64,000 bases of DNA from assembly GCA_023634235.1 (NCBI GenBank), contig JAMKCF010000008.1, positions 3,229,001-3,293,000 on the forward strand, read 5' to 3'. The notes beneath the pieces are model-generated. The model did not search any database. It had not been told where the DNA came from and was given only the letters and a program-made list of their open reading frames with translations. Origin of the DNA: Pisaster brevispinus (taxonomy: Eukaryota; Echinodermata; Asteroidea; Forcipulatida; Asteriidae). How positions within the stretch are numbered: the first letter of the stretch is position 1; the number at the start of each line of letters is the position of its first letter. A program made the position numbers and the translations under genes. Shown piece by piece: positions 50,108 through 61,092 of this stretch.

Positions 50108-50228
50108 ATGACATTACGGAGACTGAGATATTCCCTGTGCGAATTCAGCCTCCTAGTGTTAACGTGTGTCGGAGCTGGTTGCCACGGTGCCGTCGTATCG
50201 TCCGACTCTCACTATTATGATGGCCAAG
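50108..50228 (+). CDS. Probable first coding exon with signal peptide
   Basis: ATG at 50108 in good context (A at -3) opens 40 codons plus one base, ending at CAAG|GTGAGAGC, a strong donor in phase 1. The N-terminus has basic residues (MTLRRLRYSL), a hydrophobic core (FSLLVLTCVG), then small residues AGCHG before AVVSSDSHYYDGQ, which fits a secretory signal cleaved around residue 27. Phase-1 first introns are common in genes for extracellular modular proteins. The downstream exons were not found in the remaining 13.7 kb; a long first intron running off the window would explain that. An ATG at 50032 opens another frame through 50220 over the same bases and could be an upstream ORF. Product unknown. 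Confidence 0.5.
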
Positions 50229-50432
50229 GTGAGAGCAAACACATTTTGTATCTGTCTTTGTTTGCTTTTGTAATTATCCTTTTTCTCTTGATCAAAACTT
50301 ACGTATCAGCTTTTAAATTTTTTTGGGGGATTCCATTTCATGAAAGCCATTATGCAGAAGATAGTATTGCGTATAACACTGCTTTTGCTGGGTATTGAAT
50401 TATAGGAGGGCAACGGCCGCGACACTGTAGAT

Positions 50433-50518
50433 CTACATGGCAATTTTGCTGGTAACCACACTCTGCTTCTGTAAACTACATGGCAATTTCGTTGGTTACC
50501 ACGTTCTGCTCAGCAGGA
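50433..50518 (+). repeat. 43-bp tandem duplication
   Basis: CTACATGGCAATTT begins both copies (50433 and 50476), each continuing to GGT(A/T)ACCAC and TTCTGCT or CTCTGCTT. Two copies only, just downstream of the candidate signal-peptide exon. Confidence 0.7.
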
Positions 50519-53318
50519 TTTGTTTCGTGCTTACCGAATTGTTGCGCTTACCAGTTTTGACAGTTGGCTTAGGACGCCTTGTGTAATTGTTGTGGTTACA
50601 AAATGACGTCGGGATACCGTGGGTATAAATACGGCAACGTCCCCAGGATAATAATAATCCATAGATGATCGTGGATTGATTATAAAGCTGTTGAGTAACT
50701 AGTGACGTAGCCATTACCATGGCGACGTAATATTCTCTCATGATACAGACCGTTGTATTAAACCACGTCGAGGCTGACAGGGTTATAGTCTGGTACCTTT
50801 TGGTATAACGGAAATATGTAGTGATGATACACACTGCATACAAGGAACTGTGCCATGAAGTTTTTTTCATAAAATGTTTGTTTTTTTTCTTTTGTGTTTG
50901 TTTATTGTATCCTAATCAAGCTCTTTAGTGGATGGCAATATAATTTTCCTCTATAAATAACCATGACCAAAACAGTGACAGATCTAAATACAGTCCTGCA
51001 TAAGACGAAATCGAGGTTGACAAGAAAGTAGGCTGGTCCTTTTTGGTTTTATGAGAATCATCATTGACATTTACCTTTGCACATTCAAGGAGCATGACAA
51101 AGTGGTACCGTATCATAGCATCTTGCATGTGACGGAACCGAGGTTGCAAAGCTTGGTCGTTATCGCTGTATAACCCATAATGGGGTGAACGTGAAACCCA
51201 ACCAAGGTGGCCGAGTGGGAAATGCTTAAGAGGCTGTTAGCCTCAAGACTGCAATGATTGCCAGCCCTTAGCCTCCCCTCCATCTTTGCCAACCCGGACA
51301 CAAGCATGAAGTGGTGCAAATTGACCTTTTGAAGTAGTATACCGTACTGTCAAGACAGTGTCCGCTGCGCGGTAAAAGTCTAACCTGGACTAAGATCTAG
51401 TCGCGATCCCCAACTTAAATATCACCCCCCAAAATACAATAGCATCATTACGGATCCTTTTGTCTCCTCCATTACTTCATGCCAGTCTTTTCCTTTGGTG
51501 ACATACTTCATTAATTAAGGATTGTGAGGTAACACTAAAACGGGAGGAATGTTTCAACTCATCGATGTATCGATTACTGTAGATGTGCCAATGCATCGAT
51601 CACTCTGTGCTTTTATATCGTATGTTAGAAACTGCACTCTCCTGTCTTGCTCTAAATGAGAGTACCGGCCTGCACCTATGGATTGTGCTCGTATAGGTCT
51701 TAATACAAACCGGACCGAATTTCAATCATTCGGAGTTTTAATGTCAATCGAAAATAAAAACCCACTGGAAACCATGCAAACTGTGGCCGTCTAAATACCC
51801 ACATAGGAAATCTAATATTGACCCCGCACGGATGTATAAATTTTTTCCCCAGTTTTTTGTTTTGTTTTTCTACCCCTGTCCCAGCCTTCTTCCTTTTTTA
51901 GTTCTCTTGAAATTCTTGGCAAAGCATAGAATACACCTGACTGGGGCACGTTCGTTCATTAGCTGTCATTGGAGAAGATACGGCAAACAAATCCCGCCGG
52001 CGATGGCATGGTTCAGTAAGTGAAGTGACTAATGGACACAATCCATAAGGAGAGTAAACATTCTCGCGTTAGGGAAACATTTCCACGGGCAGGATCTTAA
52101 CTTCATCTTTTTTTTCTCTAAGTAAGGTCACACGGCATCTCAGGAGAAAATGTTTGCAAATGCATCCATTAATATGACAAGTTTCGAGACGTGGATTGCA
52201 GAGTGTGCAACTCTCAGCTGTAGAACATTGTACCGGGGGGCCCTTTAAATTTTAAACAAAAACCGGAAAAAAAGGTTTTCTTCCCTCGGCCAACATGTCT
52301 AGATATCTTCCTTTTAGTTGATTATAATGTGCTCACTATTACCGTAAAAGTAAGCATGTAGGGATCCGGTAAAAAAATAATTTAAAATAACCACACACAC
52401 AGCTCTGTTTTGCAATCACTCTGTGGACATTCCTTTGTTCTGCACGCTTAAGGAAAATCCTATTCTTCAACTCTGTAAAAAAAAAAACAATGTGTGGACG
52501 TCTGTAAGTCCACATAGTGTCTCACGTCCCTACATTATGTGGACGTCTTTTGTTTCCAGTTCCACTTCGTATGTGGCGTTAAAACATGTTTGTTAATCTA
52601 GTAAATAGAGGACTTCTCTTTGTTCTCAAATTGTTTGGACTTAGTTTTTTTTAGCGACGTCCCCTTGGTCGGAACTCCCCGGATCCCTTTTGTTAAAGTC
52701 CTCGGTTTGAATGGACACTAGACGACCCCCCCCCCCACCACCACCACCCAGACACACACACACGACGAAACAAAAAACGTACATTATCATCTCAATGTTG
52801 GGCCGAAAACCAGTTCGTCGCTTAGCAAATGTGTTCATCTAGCAACGCTCTGAAATTTGACAATGCTCTCCAGCATTACATCCCGTAATTTAGTAAGCCG
52901 TGCCTTTGGATGGCACAAAGCTATTTAACGCGCCACGTTCTATACCGGCACGAGTGCCTGGACCCCCGTTTGCGCGAATTATCTCGAATTTTTTGACATT
53001 GACGTAGCCAACATAAAAGCAGCTTTTGTGCGTTTCATCGCATAGCGAACACAGGTAGATAAGCTCAAAACAGAACCCAAGGTTCTACTTCGCCGTCTAG
53101 CCTTGCATCAAGTCGTTAGACAAACGTGGCATTTTAAATAAAACATTTTGTGTCCTCTCTTGAAAATCGATTGCCATTAAAGGATTTGTATAATGTATAT
53201 TGCAAGTGAGTAATAGTATAACACGCACATTTATGGGTCTTGCCATTGTACGGTATCATATTATCATTAAGTAATAAACCACAAAGGAAACTGACTGGGT
53301 AAGTTTTATATAATTTAA

Positions 53319-53378
53319 GGGTTGAACTAAGAGAAAAGACCAGAGCTGGACTTGAACCCCCGAATAAAGATATTGACA
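53319..53378 (-). mobile_element. Truncated tRNA-like SINE (minus)
   Basis: On the minus strand GGGTTCAAGTCCAGCTCTGG (T arm) is followed by TCTTTTCTCTTAGTTCAACCC, the tail shared by this SINE family. The 5' half of the tRNA head is missing. Confidence 0.55.
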
Positions 53379-53393
53379 ATAAGAGACTGCCAA

Positions 53394-53486
53394 CTTTAGG
53401 GATATATCAGTTGGTAGAGCGCCGGCACGTTAATCCGGAGGTCGCACGTTCAAGTCCTGCCCTAGTCAATTTATCTTTGTTCAACC
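53394..53486 (+). mobile_element. tRNA-like SINE (plus)
   Basis: TCAGTTGGTAGAGCGCCGGC and the anticodon-arm and T-arm strings CGTTAATCCGGAGGTCGCAC and GTTCAAGTCC match the copy at 37720, as does the tail TTATCTTTGTTCAACCCC. The acceptor start is altered. It stands tail-out next to the truncated minus copy, 15 bp away. Confidence 0.65.
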
Positions 53487-55010
53487 CCAACATTCATTTT
53501 TAAAATTTTAATCACAGACAATACTTGGGTGTGTAGCTCTATTGTAGGGAACAGCTTTTCATCCAAAGTCTTTTCCTCATAAAAAATTTGAAGTTCGTTC
53601 TAAGAAATATTTGCATCCTGATGCTGAATTTTTTCGTTCGATCAAATGTCAGATCAAAGTTCACTTCTTTTCGCTATGCAAAGCCATTCAAAGCAAAATG
53701 TAATAGATTAAGCTGATAAATCCAAGCTAGTTGTGTTTTTTTTTCTCGCTCACCCACTTTCCAAAAACTATAACTTTTCAGGCAAAAATATTTCAAGAGA
53801 AGTTTTCCACCACGGCCATCTTTCATACCATGTATAGGTTATGTGCAAAGCTGTCGGCATTTATTTATTCAACCGTACCAGTATTGTGCACACTTAGTTC
53901 AGTAGCGTATTGACAAATTACTAAAACCGATTTCCATTGACCCGGGAATTATTGTGGTCGACAGTTTCCCTTTCTACAATTAGCGTATAAAACAAATTAC
54001 TCATATAAGAAATCGGCTTTCTCACCGCCAAATATAATTAGTCCAGCCAGGGGCGAAGGATGGAATATCCATAATTTCCTCTTCAAGGCCACGGTCAAAA
54101 TTAAATTTTCATCCATATTAATTACCCACTACACACGGTATACGAACAACCAATAATGTTGTCTTTTCCTGGACAACATTGAACTTGACAAACGAACAAT
54201 ATTTTTTAAAAGGCAAAGAAATAGTGTACAGCATCCTGCTTTTAAAAGCCTGATCAAATAGTTCGTTTGGATAAAACCACAATAATTTGATGCAGGATGC
54301 ACTCAATAAACAAATACATGTACACTCAAGATTGTCATAGTAAGTGCTCAAATACCCACGTATTCGTACAGATGCGGCCTTCAATTTCTTGATTTATAAA
54401 TAACTGAATGGGAGCTTCAAGCAAACTCAAACTGACTAATAATAAATACGAGGTTTTTGTGTTTTTGCTTGAAACGTTCTCTCATCTAAATTGACCACGG
54501 GCGAAGGGAGGCCGTTGATTAAGACTGGAGAGGGCAGTGGCAGATGACAGTGATTGTCTTGGACACATTTTTGTTATTGGTGGAGAGACATCAAGTGTGG
54601 AAATATTCAAATTGTCTGCACGATTGGTTCTCTTTTGGTTACATTTTACTGTAAATTTCCTTCTGGTATTCTACCACTTTTCACAAATGTACTGTCACTT
54701 CTCAAATTGAGCAGAAAGTATGATAATGAAAAAAGCTGAGTGGCCTAAAGCTTTTGCAAGCATTGGTTTTCTCAGTGCTAAACGTAAGTGTAAAATGTAC
54801 TTCAAGAATAATATTATACTAGACCGCCCACGTTATTGATTTTTGTAAAAGTAAATTTATTTCCACCCTCTAGTTTTCATTAAACTACCATACAACCAAC
54901 ATGTGAAAATCTAAGCGATCTAAGGCCATCCAACTTTAGTTGGAACCATTATTGTGGTATTTTGTGCACGTTTTCAAGTATTTTGTGCGCTTGCAAGTAT
55001 TGTGTGCACA

Positions 55011-55019
55011 TGTTGTTGT

Positions 55020-55057
<38 letters not shown>

Positions 55058-55115
55058 TTGTTGTTGCTGCTGCTGCTGCTGCCGCTGTTGCTGTCGCTGT
55101 TGGTGTCGCTGTTGC

Positions 55116-55147
<32 letters not shown>

Positions 55148-55210
55148 TCGCTGTTGCTGTTGCTGCTGTTGCTGCTGCTGCTGCTGTTGGTATGCCGTTG
55201 CTGCTGCTGG
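55011..55210 (+). repeat. Imperfect (CTG/TTG)n trinucleotide tract
   Basis: About 200 bp of TTG and CTG triplets with a few CCG, GTG and TCG interruptions. On the minus strand it reads as poly-Gln, in other frames as poly-Ala, Leu, Cys or Thr. No flanking exon structure supports coding use. Confidence 0.92.
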
Positions 55211-56051
55211 ATTGCGGCAATTAAAACTAGCCATATTCATTCTTTTAATGACTAAGACAGTAATTTAGTTGGATAATTAATATTTCTCGGAGGAGTTGGT
55301 TTTGGTATTTATTTCATAATCAGTAAAAATTCAGATGGACACTGATCGGGTTCTATTTTTTTTTTCGATAATTATAAATTCTATAGGTTTTCGTCGATAA
55401 AATAGGACAATAGGGAATACTCTTCGTTTATATCAATCAGAATGCTAGAATTCTGTGGGCAATTCCCGTCTCCGTCTACGTATTCACTGAAACAATATCA
55501 GTTTAATAAAGGCAACGTAACTGAATGCCCACCTTTGCAATGCACCATGGAGACTATTACTGCTGGTACTAAAACGGCAAAACTCTCAAAACATTCGTCT
55601 CTCAGATCCCAAGACAATGTGCGGCTTACCTAATACTATATTGTGCAAGATTATCCCACCACAGAAGTAGCCGACTTTTGAAATCTAAAACCGGTATGAG
55701 ATGACGGCGTATAAATATTTGAATTGCACAGTTGCCATAGCAATCGTGCCAGGGATTGTCGTTTAAAAAAAAATCATTTCTAAAGTGTGCTCCGGGATTG
55801 GCGATTGATTGATTGATGCAATTTGGCAAAGTAACCCGTGAGCATTTGGTATAATTTGCCTTCCATGACGTCGTATCTCCCGCGTCTTTTTAGCTTTGGA
55901 CGAAAGCGGGCCACGGTATCCTCGCATTGACCTTACACGTAGTTGATGTCTGCCAGTTTGGGAGTCAATATGAAAATATCGAAGTACGCGTCGAAGCTTA
56001 AACTGCGCACTGCGCATGTAGCACGCGGGGAATGCGACTACCAGAATGCAG

Positions 56052-56243
56052 GTCCCACTTTCGTAGAGCTGCTCAAGCACAAAGAGTAGCTAAGCACAAC
56101 AAAATCAGCTCATCAGAATAAGATTACCAGCCGAAATACCATTCCACATGTTACCATTTTGTGGCTGGTATTCTGCTTATTTGTTTGCTAAGCGGAACAT
56201 TTCTAAGCAATAGCTGCTTAAGCAGCTCTTTGATGTTGGGCCC
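56052..56243. mobile_element. Inverted-repeat element, TAGAGCTGCTTAAGCA family (copy 4)
   Basis: It runs from TCGTAGAGCTGCTCAAGCAC to GCTGCTTAAGCAGCTCTTTG followed by TTGGGCCC, with interior ATTACCAGCCGAAATACCAT as in other copies. It has clear inverted ends and no ORF. Confidence 0.7.
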
Positions 56244-57665
56244 AGAGCAGCCTCGCTACCATGGGCAGCGTACCGTGTCGATACCCCCTCTCGAGCAAGG
56301 CGTGCTGGGAAAAAATGGCGAGATCGATCACCTCTGGGAACGAGGTCGAATCAGAGAACTCTGCATTCTCTTGAAGACACTCAGACATACTGATGGAAAC
56401 GTCGTTTGTTTTTTTTACACGCCGGCCCTTTTATGAACCAGCTTTACTTCAAGTCTCCAAGAAGGTGGGAAAGCGTTAACCGCCAAATAGAAATGCAACT
56501 CCCCGAACGTCTGAAGTCCATTATAAAGATAACAGAACTAAACTATTTCATTATTCCTTAACGCTGTTTTTCTGAAAATACTTGAATGAACATTTCCCCC
56601 ACGTTAATTCCGAGGTTATTTTCTTAACGGCGCTCATTTCAAAACACAAATGTTGAACCCCCTCCTCAGAACGAGACGCAAATGTAGCAAGAGTAAACAA
56701 ACCTGTTCCAACAGAAGCAATACACCGAGGCGGTCGGTTTGGCTGATGAAGCGAACTTCGATTGCTATCTGTACACACGGGGGTCTAACACCGTGAGGGG
56801 AGTGCGAGGGGGGGGAAGGGCACCGTCATAAGGCACGGTCTGATGTTGACTTATGCTGCAATAAAAGGTGCGAGGCAACGCTTTCAAGAGCCACCAAATT
56901 TTGAAGGGGTCTTCCTCCATAAACTCCATAAAAGCAGTAAACAAAATGCTCCATCCTTGTGTTCTCTGTATGCAACAGCAATTCTGAATACTGATTCCGA
57001 GGAGAGGGCTGAAACTATTTTGCCCGTCAAGCCTTAGTTTTATACGTTGATTCAAAGTGTGTGTGGGGGGGGGGGGGGGAGGAGGCAACAATTTTGCTGC
57101 AGTGCGATGATTACATTGTGACTTCGAGTTTAACCTGTCTGGAATCACCTCATTAAAGCATTTACTCATTGCGAGCTATAGCAAACTACAGGCAAAGCTC
57201 TCAGTGCATGCAAACAGTGACATTATCAGTACAAATACTAACGTAATCATTACTGAACTGTTGCGTGTAGAAGTTAAACAGAGCCATAGATGAAGAGATG
57301 CGTCTGGCCAAAGCCGAGTTGACATTGCTGTCTGCCTGTCAGTAAAGCGCGAGTCGCTGTTAAACACGTATATACCAACATTTTGTAAACAGAGATAGGA
57401 AAGGCGTTCAGACGGTACAGTCTGTAACTGTGTAACAAGATCTGAGGAATTGCGGTGCATTAAGAACCATACTGTCATCATCACTGTCCTCCACGTCTTC
57501 CTTACCATCATTATCATAATCATCACAAGAAGCAAAATCAGTCTGTTTTATAGTGATCATAAACTGTCATAAATGCATGTCTGAATGCGTTGGAGATTTC
57601 TTCTCATCTGTGTAGTTTCTGCTCAAAAATTATGCATAGTCTGGGTACCAGACTATGTTCACATT

Positions 57666-57973
57666 GAGGCCGTTTCCACATTGGCGGCTACGGCTACGAC
57701 CGTTGCTAAGTACGGTCTATACTTCAACGCATGGTGACGCGGCGATCCAGCCATAGCCGTAGTCGATAATTCGGACTCGGTCTAAGCCCCACTCTGATCA
57801 CACTCTGATCGTGCAGTTTCCTACGGAATAAAACAAAATGGCCGCACTCTTAAAAACAGCCTGTACGGCTACGTCTACGTCTGACGGCTGGATCACTGCG
57901 TCATCTGGCGTTGAAGTATGGGACGTCCTTAGCAACAGTCGTAGCCGTAGCCGCCAATTCGGACACGGCCCAA
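57666..57973. mobile_element. Two inverted-repeat elements, GGCGGCTACGGCTACGAC family
   Basis: The first (57666-57785) runs from GAGGCCGTTTCCACATTGGC through GGCTACGGCTACGACC to an inverted end GTAGTCGATAATTCGGAC. The second (57854-57973) has the inverse layout, ending GTCGTAGCCGTAGCCGCCAA and TTCGGACACGGCCC. Both hold a TACTTCAACGC core. Relatives lie at 60655 and 62959. Confidence 0.7.
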
Positions 57974-58863
57974 GATTCAGACTCCACCCGTAACAAGATT
58001 TGTTTTACTCCTCGCAGGTAATTGACATTGATTTAAAAGCGAGTGTATTGACTTTACTCGCCTGGTACATTCATTTAATCATGGTTTATTCAGCCAGGTG
58101 ATTCGGATGGACGTAAATACACAGGAACGTCGGTCTGAGATTAGAAAAAAACCCAGGGCCCAGCTCACCAGCTGCCATTATGAGTGGATTGTAGCGGAGA
58201 TAAATAACCACCATCCCCATACACACACCATGTTTGTCGACCCCGTAAATCGAGGACTTCTCTTTGTTCTCTCATTGTTTTATTTGTTATTATTATGATT
58301 ATTTTTTTTATACAGACGTAGCAATGGGTTTGTTACCCGAAAGCGAAGCGAGGACGCCCTCGCTCTGTCCAAACACCCGGATCCCCTATGCCGATAAAGT
58401 AGATAAAGTACGTGGTGATATCACTGTACTCATGTGTCTTCATTCGAAGGAGTGGCATATTTACTTTTTTTTTTAACCTCATACTTCCAAAATTTCGCGA
58501 AAATATAACAAAGAAAAGATGCCTACTTTACGGAGGGGGGGGGTGCGTGTAGCAGATCATTTCCACACGCGTCCCTTGTGTATTAATTTCTCTCAACTAA
58601 CTCGACAAGAGAAATAAAATGATGCATAGTTTTTCTTAGTATTTCAGACAGCACGGGTTTTTCCCCCTCAGGACCGTCAGCTATATCAGACTTTAGAAAG
58701 TAAGATTTTATATTGAAAGACCGTCATGTTTCATTTATGTAGATGTTTTTTAACATCGGGAATGGGATGCATTGCCCGCGTTCGCGTTATGTCTGTGGCT
58801 CTGTGTCAATTTCTGTATGAGCCAGTATGCAGGTATTACACGGGACTCGTATTAGGCTGCATT

Positions 58864-59262
58864 GGGCTCCGGGTTGGGCTCCGGGTTGGGCTCCGGCTTG
58901 GGCTCCGGCTTGGGCTCCGGCTTGGGCTCCAGCTGGGGCTCCGGCTGGGGTTCCGTCTTGGGTTCCGGCTTGGGCCCCGGCTTGGGCTCCGGCTTGGGCT
59001 CCGGCTTGGGCTCCAGCTGGGGCTCCGGCTTGGGCTCCAGCTGGGGCTCCGGCTGGGGTTCCGTCTTGGGTTCCGGCTTGGGCTCCGGCTTGGGCTCCGG
59101 CTTGGGCTCCGGCTTGGGCCTCGGGCTTGGGCTCCGGCTTGGGCTCCGGCTTGGGCTCCGGCTTGGGCCTCGGGCTTGGGCTCCGGCCCCGCTTGGGCTC
59201 CGGCTTGGGCTCCGGCTTGGGCCTCGGGCTTGGGCTCCGGCTTGGGCTCCGGCTTGGGCTCC
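58864..59262 (+). repeat. 12-bp minisatellite with higher-order structure
   Basis: About 33 units of GGCTCCGGCTTG or close variants. A block that includes CCAGCTGGGGCTCCGGCTGG and GGTTCCGTCTTGGGTTCCGG occurs twice (about 58929 and 59038), and a GGCCTCGGGCTTG variant recurs three times near the right end. All forward frames and one reverse frame stay open because no unit contains a stop. Confidence 0.92.
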
Positions 59263-60654
59263 ATCCGTAAGGAAAGAACAGGTTTTCTTTATAACTGAAG
59301 GGCCAATTAGCCTAACCCATTGTTAGGCTTTAGTAACTGGTCTAACCAAGGACTCTGTAGTTTACCTCACGTGACGCTGTGAATAACCGAATCCATTAAA
59401 AAAAAAAATTTGTTATTATTAGGCCTAGCCTGTTGTTATTGTAACTATTATTTTTTATTTCTACCTCCGTTTCTAAAAAAATAAATTAAATATTCTGTCA
59501 TTATTGTAACTCTTTTTGAGCTTATAAAATATAATTCAAAATGGTCTCAGAAAAGAGCATCCACTGTCCACCCCAAAACTGGCAATGTATATAACAAGGA
59601 ACATAAAGGGGATGCATAGCGCGTAGTCCCCAATTTTAACCACGTGGCTCCTCCCCCTTTCTGGGTGCCTGTACTTTTTCGGGGTCCCGTGCGCCAAGCA
59701 AAATTGATGGCTGTCATGAAATCGAGCGTGCAATTTGTGTTGTAATAATTTTATTGCGGTTTTCTGTTTGAGTTTTGGTTGTGTGAAATTATGAAGTTGA
59801 CCACCGGCATCACATTATGGAACAGAATTATGCAGACATTCAACTTGTTTCTCCGTCAACATTTCTCATAAAAATATATCATGATTAATGATTCAACTCG
59901 TAGCACATGACGAGACACGCGCTATAGGCGCAATATAATAGACTTTGTTATGGCTTTATTGAAAGTTATTCGCACCAATTACCGGCCAAATGAGGCAAGC
60001 CTGGGATTTTGACATTTTAATGGCCTTTAATATTCATTACGGCGTCATGTACTTCTCTGCCGCAATTATCGACTCATTCATCATGGTCGCTCAACACCAG
60101 AAATGTAATGTCAATTCGTTTATTGTATTTTCCCCATTGCCATGTCCGTCGATTAGCATTGTTTTTTCAACCGATCAGCATTTATTTTGGGCCTCATAAA
60201 AACAATGCTGTATTCTGAGTTTTACCTTATTGTCAGTTTCCTCTTTTTCTTGTTGTAATAACAAATTCGCATGGCTGTTAAAAGCGAAATCGTAGTGATA
60301 TTCTTGTCCCCTCTTTGTTTTAGTTGAAAAGGGGCTACGTATACGCTTGACTACCTCTAGGTTACTACAACAATTGACGCCAAATTGCGGGAACCATAAA
60401 GGCACAGCGCTACTTGCAATCAGTGAATACGTAGGGCCAACCTCGTTCTCAAGATCACAATGATTTCAATACCTTGACTTTTCATTTCTGCTGTTATATG
60501 TAAACGGCCATTGGAAAATGTCATGGACGTTTTCTTACTGTAAAATAATTTACGTCTGACTTTGTTGGCTTGATATCAAGGTTTACTTGACAACAATAGG
60601 CCTTTGTAACTTCGTCCTTCTGCCAATTGGCCTCCACGTTTCATCAACAATCAA

Positions 60655-60749
60655 CTACAGCTACGGCTTCGACTGTTGCCAAGGGTGTTACTAAGGATGT
60701 ACGAAGACGCGAAAACTAGCAGTAGCCAATTCGGAGACGGTCTTATCTC
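60655..60749. repeat. Diverged GGCGGCTACGGC-family copy
   Basis: CTACAGCTACGGCTTCGACT at the left and AGTAGCCAATTCGGAGACGG at the right match the ends of the elements at 57666-57973. The interior is shortened. Confidence 0.5.
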
Positions 60750-61033
60750 ACCTTAACCGTCGTTGTCAGGTTCTCCGTGTTCGAAACAATAACTTGAACC
60801 TGTTTTATTTCACAAACTAGAAGTGTACAGACTATCCTCCCCCTCAGGTTAGTTACCCGCATTCTATATATTATGTCAATATTTGCTCAGTTAATTCAGG
60901 TTAACTATACAGCCTCGTGGCGTATTTGTGTCTGATCAGGTCCTCCAACGTCATGTTGTCAAAGAGCAACATAATAATTGACGTTTTTTAAGCGCCGGTA
61001 TCCACCGCAAGCGGCGCTCATTGCGCTGCTCTG

Positions 61034-61092
61034 CAAAAAACAAACAAACAAATAAACGAACAAACAAACAAATTAACAAACAAAACAAACAC
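61034..61092 (+). repeat. (AAAC)n-rich tract
   Basis: Imperfect CAAA tetranucleotide repeats (AAACAAACAAACAAATAAAC). Confidence 0.85.

Noticed and set aside
50623..50632. TATA box (GGTATAAATA) as an alternative promoter
   Set aside because: The motif is good, but no exon follows within reach. A similar GTATAAATA at 55709 also lacks a gene, so it may belong to a repeat or be chance.
51192..51250. tRNA-Leu gene (ACCAAGGTGGCCGAGTGG start)
   Set aside because: Only the 5' half looks like a tRNA; no T arm or acceptor partner follows.
54974..55240. Poly-Gln protein on the minus strand
   Set aside because: The frame exists only because of the trinucleotide tract; there are no splice signals or conserved flanks.
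58726..59298. 190-aa Leu/Gly-rich protein from a real ATG
   Set aside because: Nearly all of it is the 12-bp minisatellite, which is open in several frames.
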